Source: an uncultured Bryobacterales bacterium
Lineage (GTDB): Bacteria > Acidobacteriota > Terriglobia > Bryobacterales > Bryobacteraceae
Assembly: GCA_937859895.1 (NCBI GenBank)
Contig: CALMAV010000021.1
Location: 1-5,329, forward strand
Length of the DNA stretch: 5,329 nucleotides
Direction of reading: 5' to 3'
Shown here: positions 1 to 5,329 of the stretch, one piece after another
Layout of the letters: every line of letters begins with the position of its first letter
How positions within the stretch are numbered: position 1 is the first letter of the stretch
Program-made: the position numbers and the translations under genes
Notes under the pieces: generated by a model
The model's database searches: none
Told to the model about the DNA's origin: nothing
Seen by the model: only the letters and a program-made list of their open reading frames with translations

Positions 1-795
1 GTCCCTGAGTGTTCAGATAGACCGGCCGTAAGTCGTCACGAGGCGTAATCAAGCGCCTTGTCTCGCGAGCCGCACTCTTCTTCGGCGCTTCTCCTTCTCT
101 AACTGCGAAAAGGGTCATCTGCTGTGCATCCGGCTCGTCCTGCAGTAGGCGGTTTACCTCGTCTGGCAAGCAAATAGGGGCAAACGAGCAGCCGCCGCAC
201 TTAGGCGAGTCAACCAGCGGCGGAGGGATAATCTTCTCTCGTGCAGCCATCCATGCCCCCGCGATCGCGGTCAGCGTTTCCGCAATCACCCCTTCGGTGA
301 ACTCGACGCGAACACGCTGCCTGGTGCCCGTGTAGTACACGACAGCTTCATTGCACTCGTAGCCGTTGTCGCGCACACCAACCCTTGAATACATAACTGC
401 ACCCGATCAGTCGGCCACAACTCGAGCGCTCCGTCCTTCTCGCGCGGTTTGCCGTGTTTGTAATCAACCGGTGTGACGGTACCATTGGCCGCTTCAATTA
501 AATCCATTTTGGCGATCACGCGATGCTGTTCGCTCGAAAGCATGACTGACCGGCTATGAATCTTCTCGTCTCCCAGAGCCTCCGCAGCGGGTAGACCCTT
601 GCTCTCCCGATCAACGCGTTTGTGCTGCGCCGAGCCTTCCAGCGTATCGGTACTGTGCCGGAAAATGTCGTCAAACACATGTAAAAAGAGCCGCGGACAG
701 TAGACGTACTCGTTGACCATGCGAGCCGGCAAGTAGTCCGGCAGCGGCGTCGATTGATCGTCAGGTTCATGCAACGGCAGAGAGGCCGATGCCAC
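1..795 (-). pseudogene. cas4-cas1: cas4-cas1 fusion, frameshifted and cut by the left window edge
   Basis: This encodes the Cas4 part and the first residues of the Cas1 part of the I-G adaptation fusion. In the family, Cas4 is a RecB-like nuclease with an Fe-S cluster that trims prespacers and selects those with the right PAM, and Cas1 is the integrase. The first frame runs 795 to 376 (140 residues). It shows YCPR (C33), H58, KMDLI (D98), VDYK (D111, K113) and the RVQLCIQG segment (Q133). The frame then continues one base out of register, from 373 to the edge (124 residues), starting RDNGYECNEAVVYYTG. This part carries CGGC (codons at 199 and 190) and a further Cys at 172, completing four Fe-S cysteines. 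After a linker, LRPVYLNTQG at the edge looks like the start of Cas1. Without correction, the first frame stops at 286 as a 169-residue Cas4 lacking the C-terminal cysteines and all of Cas1. The GTG start at 795 is supported by AAGGAG six bases upstream. The identity is secure; whether the frameshift is real is not. Confidence 0.85.
373..378 (-). other. frame break in cas4-cas1
   Basis: Frame 1 reads through CIQGLV, with the last good codon GTG at 378-376. The family-like continuation RDNGY begins at 373, leaving only two bases (TG at 375-374) between. One base is therefore missing; CTG (Leu) restored at this point would give LVLRDNGY. The site is not a long homopolymer and is not a canonical X XXY YYZ slippery heptamer. 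The exact missing base cannot be placed better than within this short stretch. Confidence 0.8.
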
Positions 796-801
796 GTAGG
801 G

Positions 802-807
802 CTCCTT
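802..807 (-). promoter_or_regulatory. ribosome binding site of cas4-cas1
   Basis: AAGGAG on the minus strand lies six bases before the GTG at 795, in the 24-base gap after the cas2 stop (TGA at 822-820). It decides for this GTG start and shows that cas4-cas1 has its own initiation site rather than depending on overlap with cas2. Confidence 0.8.
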
Positions 808-819
808 TCAGGAACAGAA

Positions 820-1110
820 TCAGACAATGATGCAGGGCGAATCCAGTGCCGTGTACGGAATGCCTAAAGCAGTGATGACGCGCTCGCCACGACCCTCAGC
901 AGGACCAAGATCAACGAACAGAACCTGATCCTCGTCGTGATGAATCTCGACACTCAGCTTCATTTTGAGCTCGACCAAGTCAATGGGACGCAACTGGCAT
1001 TCAAAGACCGAGTACTGTAAATGATCTCCGTAAGCCCGCATAATCTGAAAGACTTTCCGCAGGCGCTTATCGTTCGAAATGTCGTAGCAGACCAGGTAGG
1101 ACTTGCCCAT
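820..1110 (-). CDS. cas2: Cas2, CRISPR adaptation endonuclease-fold protein
   Basis: A 96-residue protein of normal Cas2 length. The N-terminus KSYLVCYDISNDKRLRKV is the classic first beta strand and loop of the Cas2 ferredoxin-like fold, with the conserved Asp at position 10. YSVFECQL near residues 33-40 is the usual second strand, and the LFVDLG segment near 64-69 is the usual late strand. In known systems a Cas2 dimer bridges two Cas1 dimers and holds the prespacer during integration, so the partner here is the Cas4-Cas1 fusion encoded next. The ATG at 1110 sits three bases after the csb2 stop (TAA, 1116-1114). I see no Shine-Dalgarno before it, which suggests translational coupling to csb2. 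The frame is intact, and the assignment is very sure. Its position before cas4-cas1 rather than after it is unusual. Confidence 0.97.
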   Translation of the reverse strand: MGKSYLVCYDISNDKRLRKVFQIMRAYGDHLQYSVFECQLRPIDLVELKMKLSVEIHHDEDQVLFVDLGPAEGRGERVITALGIPYTALDSPCIIV

Positions 1111-1113
1111 GGG

Positions 1114-2505
1114 TTAGCGTGACAGCTTGTCGAACTGTCCCAGGCCGAAGTGGCATCCGTACCCCAGCGTAAAAGGCACCGGGACAGGTTCGCTGAATTC
1201 AAGCCGGAAAGCATAGCCCGGGCGGACAGGATCACCCTCCCGGTTGCGACGAAACTGAATAGGCGAGAACAAACGGCCGGCACGATCAGTTGGTGTTATC
1301 ACGGCAGGTTCAGGCAGGCCATGGTTAGAGCACTCGCGTCGTAATTCATTTTGCAAGAACTCGGTTACCGAGCCGCGGCCTTTACGCCAGTGCCGCACCG
1401 TTATGAAAGGAGTCATGCTCGTAGCAGCTTTTACTCTGGGCCGAATTCCTTCGTCTTGATGGCTTCCCATCCAAGCTAAAGTTGCTCGGAGTGACTCAAT
1501 CCAGTGCACGCTGTGAAGGTTCGCTATCGCATCAGTGAGCTCGTGCGAAAACCCACCATTGTTGGTGCTGAATAGCAATACACTATCGATTCTGCCTCTC
1601 GCGTTCGAACGCGGCACAATGAACAAGTGGCTGTGGTCAGTGAGCGGGCGGGAAGCTGCATCTTTTCCGTGGACAATGGCCGGGATCGTTTGGCCACTCC
1701 GCTCAAATATGCGCATCAGGCGGCCTCGAATGCGCTCCGAAATCCGCACCGAGTCGGTTGCCACGGGCAGAACACGACCGCTGAGCTCAACAATGGCAGC
1801 AGAGATGAGGCGATTTGAAGGAACTGGGCGCACCGGCAACCATGTTGCGACCGCATTCACAGGCAATTCGTAAGGCACAGAGCGCATAGCAGGAGGGCCG
1901 CTTAGTCGCTCTTTCACAACTTCATTACTGGAGTAAGCGAGCGCGTCGAACCAGGCGCGTTTACCCGAGTAAGCAGCCGGCTCTAAAGGACAAGCTAAAT
2001 AAATTACGCTTTCTTGAGGTATACCGTCCACGGGCTTACATAGGATCGGCCCCCGCCGATTGCCAAGTTGAGCCTTAATCCAACTTTCGGAACGCCCGAG
2101 ATAATTCAAGCCTGAAAGTAATGATTCTAGTAATTGCTTCTCACAATCTCGCAGGTTTATGTCCCATTCAAGCGAGCAGCAAGACTCGGGGCTCAATGCT
2201 ACAAACGCATCGAAGATAAGCGTTTTCTCTGCATGATCAGTCGTGTTCCGGCTCATGTACGAACGGGTGTGTGAGGCGACAACTTTGTCCAGATAAAACT
2301 TCGGAAGAGTCTCACTGAGAGTTGTAAAAAGTGATCTGACTTCGGCCTCATCCAGATCCGGACGTTTTCTCTTCCAAACGTCGTACATAGCGCGAAGCAG
2401 CCGATAAGGGGACGGTGGCCACTCTGGCACACCTTCATTGACATGTCTACCCCACCCAGTTCCGTGATAGCGATTGGCCGGAAACCGCAACTCAATCGTT
2501 GTCAC
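1114..2505 (-). CDS. csb2: Csb2 (GSU0054 family), Cas5-Cas6 type subunit of the I-G effector
   Basis: An intact protein of 463 residues. Family knowledge: Csb2 is the I-G specific RAMP protein combining Cas5-like and Cas6-like parts. It cuts the pre-crRNA and stays bound at the crRNA 3' end in the effector. Visible family features are the N-terminal strand IELRFPANRYHGTGWGRHVN (4-23) followed by EWPPSPYRLLRAM, then GKDAASRPLTDHSHLFIVP (280-298), MTPFITVRHWRKGRG (364-378), and a C-terminal glycine-rich loop GYGCHFGLGQF (448-458) typical of Cas6-like RAMPs. His452 in that loop and the HSH at 291-293 are noticeable, but I cannot name the catalytic residue from sequence alone. The start is GTG at 2505, nine bases after AGGAGG. 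It overlaps the end of csb1 by 14 bases, so the two are probably coupled. cas2 follows after three bases. Confidence 0.93.
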   Translation of the reverse strand: MTTIELRFPANRYHGTGWGRHVNEGVPEWPPSPYRLLRAMYDVWKRKRPDLDEAEVRSLFTTLSETLPKFYLDKVVASHTRSYMSRNTTDHAEKTLIFDAFVALSPESCCSLEWDINLRDCEKQLLESLLSGLNYLGRSESWIKAQLGNRRGPILCKPVDGIPQESVIYLACPLEPAAYSGKRAWFDALAYSSNEVVKERLSGPPAMRSVPYELPVNAVATWLPVRPVPSNRLISAAIVELSGRVLPVATDSVRISERIRGRLMRIFERSGQTIPAIVHGKDAASRPLTDHSHLFIVPRSNARGRIDSVLLFSTNNGGFSHELTDAIANLHSVHWIESLRATLAWMGSHQDEGIRPRVKAATSMTPFITVRHWRKGRGSVTEFLQNELRRECSNHGLPEPAVITPTDRAGRLFSPIQFRRNREGDPVRPGYAFRLEFSEPVPVPFTLGYGCHFGLGQFDKLSR

Positions 2506-3547
2506 TGATGTCTACCTCCTCGGTAGAAGGACCGGCTGTCGACTTCTTGTCTCCCTTCGGGACTCGCTTGACTGGCACATTGATGACTTTCATCGCTGGA
2601 TCGCCAAAATATTGCTTGCATTCGCCAATCAACTTTTGAACTTCTGGGAGCAACTCTTCAGCCGGCGGCAGCGGATATCCCTTCGGACAAGTGGTCACTA
2701 CATCGCCGACTATCTCCAAGCTGCAAGCTGTTCGCAGCCGCAGATCACTGTCCAGAAAGCGCCGGATCTTAAGTAATGACAAAGCAATAAGCAGCTGCGT
2801 TCCCGGCGTACTCAGGCGATACGATCGGATCTGGGACGTGTCCAGATTGAAGTATGCCTTGATCTTGGAAGCAACGTACTCCATGCGGGAATAGGGCACA
2901 TTGCTGTAGATCCCGCTTGCGTCTTTTCCTCTTTCGGCCTGGATCTTGCCTGTTGGATCAACAAGACTGTTTTTGACACCACCGGACGAAGCGGGCCTCA
3001 CGTTTTCGGCTTCTATGAAACCAGACAACGCACGTGCAACGCGAACGCGCCCGCCGTCAAGGAGCGCCAGGAATACGCCATGGACAAGGCAGTTCGGATC
3101 ATATTTGAAGAAGACCGAGTAAATCCTTTTCCAATCCAGTTGCCCCTTAGACGAATACTTCATCTCCGAACTAAGCACATCCGCAAAGTCGCTGTATAGA
3201 ATGTAAGGCGATCCAAGCCGATGCGCTTCTACCAGCGATGATGTCTCTATCTCATCCACGCCTGCGCCTTTCAGCTTCGCTACCACATACGGAAGCCCCT
3301 GCAGTGCGGGATCGATATACGGACCGTCGCCATCCAGGCAGGTTTTCTCCAGCCGGTTAGCCACTGACTGTGCGCTTTCCACGAGCAACATTTGCGTTCC
3401 TGTATCGGAACCACTATCGGGACGCGTGTAAACCGCTGCACCAATGTCGGCAAAACCTGTAGGCTGAAAGCGGTCGCCCTGAACAGGTCGAAGTGCGGCC
3501 TCAAACAACAGTTTCGAGGTCTGTTGAAATAATTCGTAGTCGATCAT
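2492..3547 (-). CDS. csb1: Csb1 (Cas7 of type I-G, GSU0053 family), crRNA backbone subunit
   Basis: A 351-residue RAMP protein. In known I-G complexes several Csb1/Cas7 copies polymerise along the crRNA and form the curved backbone that holds the guide for DNA recognition. Family hallmarks, numbered from this start: FEAALRPVQGDRFQPTGFAD (15-34), the ESAQSVANRLE motif (57-67), SPYILYSDF (113-121), HGVFLALLDGGRVRVARAL (156-174) and SLVDPTGKIQ (194-203). The ATG at 3547 is preferred over the in-frame ATG ten codons upstream at 3577. It has AGGGAG four bases before it, while the upstream choice would lie inside the end of csx17 and adds a basic stretch (TVHRSKGRK) outside the motif-bearing part. 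The C-terminus is a charged tail ending ISDND. The last codons contain the ribosome binding site of csb2. The frame is intact, and identity is very sure. Confidence 0.96.
   Translation of the reverse strand: MIDYELFQQTSKLLFEAALRPVQGDRFQPTGFADIGAAVYTRPDSGSDTGTQMLLVESAQSVANRLEKTCLDGDGPYIDPALQGLPYVVAKLKGAGVDEIETSSLVEAHRLGSPYILYSDFADVLSSEMKYSSKGQLDWKRIYSVFFKYDPNCLVHGVFLALLDGGRVRVARALSGFIEAENVRPASSGGVKNSLVDPTGKIQAERGKDASGIYSNVPYSRMEYVASKIKAYFNLDTSQIRSYRLSTPGTQLLIALSLLKIRRFLDSDLRLRTACSLEIVGDVVTTCPKGYPLPPAEELLPEVQKLIGECKQYFGDPAMKVINVPVKRVPKGDKKSTAGPSTEEVDISDND
2515..2520 (-). promoter_or_regulatory. ribosome binding site of csb2 inside csb1
   Basis: A perfect AGGAGG on the minus strand, nine bases before the GTG at 2505 and within the final codons of csb1 (the Glu-Glu-Val part of its tail). 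It fixes the csb2 start and shows that the csb1-csb2 overlap is a designed junction rather than chance. Confidence 0.8.
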
Positions 3548-3551
3548 CTTT

Positions 3552-3557
3552 CTCCCT
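3552..3557 (-). promoter_or_regulatory. ribosome binding site of csb1 beside the csx17 stop
   Basis: AGGGAG on the minus strand lies four bases before the ATG at 3547, immediately after the csx17 stop codon (TAA at 3560-3558). Ribosomes finishing csx17 would stop on top of it, so csb1 is probably translationally coupled to csx17. It supports the shorter csb1 start. Confidence 0.7.
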
Positions 3558-5329
3558 TTACTCCTGTGTACCGTCATGATTCGGTACTCTGATTAACTCG
3601 CGGAGACGCACTCTGTCTGTGATAGGAATGAGTAGCGCTGCTGCTAGCCGGGGACCCTCATTGGATTCCCAACCGGAGCGAAGAAGCAGCTCCAGCCCCG
3701 AGACGCGCAATCTATGCATGGCGGCTTCGGTCGCCTCTTTTACTCGTCCAGCTGAAAGCAGTGCCACAATCGCAAGATCCGGGCGGAGCTTATCTTTCCC
3801 ATCGAGCGCTTCTGATCCTCTATGCGTTTGCTTCGTGAACAGTTGCTTCAGCACACAAAAGGCAGGCCAGCGTCGATAACTCTCTCCGTCAAGTTTTGAA
3901 TCTGCTCTAGGCTTACCGTTGTGCTTCGCTAACACTAAGGCAAATAGGAGGTTCTCTATAAGATCGTCGTCGGTCCGGTGTTCTAGAAACGCAACCACAT
4001 CCTCAGAGGTCGCAGGCAGCCTACTGCTGAATGGACTTTCCTCACTTCGTCCTCCAGCTAGTGTTCTTCGCCGCAGCGTCGACAGCATACGCGCTGTAAG
4101 ATCGCGTCCAGTCCACGCGAACTGGCCGCTTTCTGGACTTAAGTTTGCGAGCAGGTTCTCGGCGTCACTACTCCACATGGCAGCCAAAGCGGCTGCGATG
4201 CGTCCTTCCGGTTTTTTTGAGCTGCTATTAATCCAGTCCGAACCGAACTTCGCAGGCCAACGCACCTTTATCTTTCGATCCAGGAGCCAATGATGCATGG
4301 CGCCAAACGCGCTCGCAAGCTCGATCAAGCTTTGATCGGTGCCGTCCTGAAGGGCAGCATAAGCGGCGTTTTTCGCCGCACGCATCAATGGAAGCCAGGA
4401 ACTGGGAGGCTCCGACTGTGATCCCTTGGCCGCTGCATCCGCCCTCTCCAAAAGTGGTATCAGCTCTCGTACGCGATCCGCCGTGCTGCGGTACTGTACA
4501 GGAAACTTTCCGATCGGCAAGGCAATGTAGGAATCGCCCCGGCGCTTCACCAAGCTGTAACGGACAAAGGATCGAATTGCACGGTCTACGCCCAAACTTG
4601 CTGCCGCCTGAGCAAACTCCAAGCCGTTTTGAGCTGTCTTGCCGCCTACGGCAGCGCGACCTTCTCGCAAAATCGACCTAATCTCCTGGTAGCGAGCTGG
4701 GTTGTCCCAGAGCGGCGTCCACAACTCGGCTCGCGCTGAGCTCTCGTCTTTGTCAGAAGCTGAGCCATAGCCAACAGCGGACGGTCTAACAGTAAAGGGG
4801 CTACAAAGAAACGAGCGGTATGCAATTCCTTGCTTCCGATAGATCCCGCCCGCCCAGGTAATTGCACCTTCCAGGGTAAAGATCGAGTTCCAGGCGTTGG
4901 CTACTGATCCACTCTCAATCGCATTGCCTTGATTGAATCCCCCGGCCCGCCCCGGATCGTATTGACCTACAGAGATTGCTTGTAGTCCAGCCGTAGCTTT
5001 TCCAAACAGAGCATGTTCCAGCAAGCCCCGTACCGGAATCTTCTTATCAGGCGATATCAGCAGGCTAGCGTACGTTCTCCATGAAGTTGTTCGTGTAGTC
5101 GAGCCTGCCCTCGTTGCCACCTGTGCCTAGAATGGGCGCGAAAGCACGCGACTCTTCGGCTGAGATTGCAATGGCAGCGTCCAGCCAATCCACGCAATGG
5201 TCGGATAACTGATTGCGACACAAGCGTAAGATCTCGGTGCGCCGCTCCTCCTCGTCTCCCACAGCAGCTGCGTTCGCCACAATTGTTTCGGCACGTTCCA
5301 GATCAGCCCGGTATTCGGCAAAACGTTCA
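3558..5329 (-). pseudogene. csx17: Csx17 (Cas8g), large subunit of the I-G effector; frameshifted, 5' end outside window
   Basis: In known I-G effectors, Csx17/Cas8g is the large subunit. It spans the inner face of the complex and contacts Cas3. The visible part is about 589 residues, so the N-terminus is missing past the right edge. The first frame (5328 to 5068) is open from the edge and ends with APILGTGGNEGRLDYTNNFM followed by ENVR and a TAG at 5067-5065. The protein resumes in another frame at 5066 with SLLISPDKKIPVRGLLEHAL and runs to the TAA at 3560-3558. That part carries further family motifs: VGQYDPGRAGGFNQGN, NAWNSIFTLEGAITWAGG, and SPFTVRPSAVGYGSA followed by ARAELWTPLW. The join restores a typical Csx17 core, so one gene is broken by an extra base (or two missing). 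If the break is real and not recoded, the product stops early and interference should fail. An independent start near 5120 (GTG) would give a false N-terminus. Identity is confident; whether the gene is functional is open. Confidence 0.85.
5064..5073 (-). other. frame break in csx17 at CGC TAG C
   Basis: Frame 1 reads GTA CGC TAG (5073-5065), giving Val-Arg-stop. Skipping one base lets the reading go on as AGC CTG CTG (Ser-Leu-Leu) in the long downstream frame. The change is +1 relative to the genome, the opposite sign to the break in cas4-cas1. There is no homopolymer at the site. The extra base cannot be placed more exactly than within this stretch. Confidence 0.8.

Noticed and set aside
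796..819. Promoter or terminator between cas2 and cas4-cas1
   Set aside because: The gap is only 24 bases and holds a ribosome binding site. No hairpin with a T-run and no clear -35/-10 pair is present.
516..827. Minus-strand open frames overlapping cas4 (516-827) and the cas2/csb2 junction (960-1283)
   Set aside because: They are out-of-frame readings of recognised genes without motifs or convincing initiation sites.
3492..3577. Longer csb1 beginning at the ATG at 3577
   Set aside because: It overlaps the csx17 end by 20 bases and adds ten residues before the motif-bearing part. The ATG at 3547 has AGGGAG at good spacing.
3919..4293. 124-residue plus-strand open frame, and similar plus-strand frames at 1535-1873 and 2474-2776
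   Set aside because: They lie antisense within csx17, csb2 and csb1, have arbitrary low-complexity translations rich in Ser and Arg, and show no family motif.
3558..4400. Internal translation of a small subunit (Cas11) from the 3' part of csx17, as known for some other type I large-subunit genes
   Set aside because: I checked the in-frame ATG codons in this region (for example those before RAAKN, HHWLL, WSSDA, LSTLR and HRLRV) and none has a Shine-Dalgarno at suitable spacing.
5040..5120. csx17 as a separate gene starting with GTG at 5120
   Set aside because: Its first 18 residues are an out-of-frame reading of the conserved GTGGNEGRLDYTNNFM segment, so this start is an artefact of the frame break.
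1..5329. CRISPR array or cas3 inside the window
   Set aside because: No regularly spaced direct repeats were seen and the window is filled by the five genes. No helicase or HD nuclease motif appears in any frame.

Overview
The window holds most of a type I-G (formerly I-U) CRISPR-Cas operon. All genes lie on the minus strand, so it reads from the right edge towards the left edge. In transcription order they are: csx17/cas8g (5' end beyond the right edge), csb1/cas7, csb2 (a Cas5-Cas6 type protein), cas2, and a cas4-cas1 fusion (continuing beyond the left edge). Assignments rest on recognisable family motifs in the translations; no database search was run. The DNA is bacterial in style: tight gene packing, overlapping ends, Shine-Dalgarno sites, GTG starts and moderately high GC. 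The phylum cannot be fixed from this sequence. I-G loci of this kind occur in, for example, deltaproteobacteria, acidobacteria and other environmental bacteria.

Layout from right to left: 5329-3558 is csx17, the large subunit of the effector, with its reading frame broken near 5064-5073. 3547-2492 is csb1, the backbone subunit, intact. 2505-1114 is csb2, crRNA processing and 3'-end binding, intact. 1110-820 is cas2, intact. 795-1 is cas4-cas1, with its frame broken near 373-378; only the Cas4 domain, the linker and the first residues of Cas1 are inside the window. There is no intergenic gap over 30 bases and no stretch without a gene. No promoter, terminator, CRISPR repeat, tRNA or mobile element was seen.

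Together the genes would build the interference complex (Csx17, several Csb1 copies and Csb2 on a crRNA) and the adaptation module (Cas4-Cas1 with Cas2). Cas3 is not in the window and would be expected upstream of csx17, past the right edge. The CRISPR array is also outside.

The main oddities are two single-base frame disruptions of opposite sign. One is in csx17 and one in cas4-cas1, and in both the protein resumes cleanly in another frame. They could be real inactivating mutations, recoding sites or assembly errors. The second oddity is gene order: cas2 comes before cas4-cas1, where I recall the Geobacter-type locus having it after.
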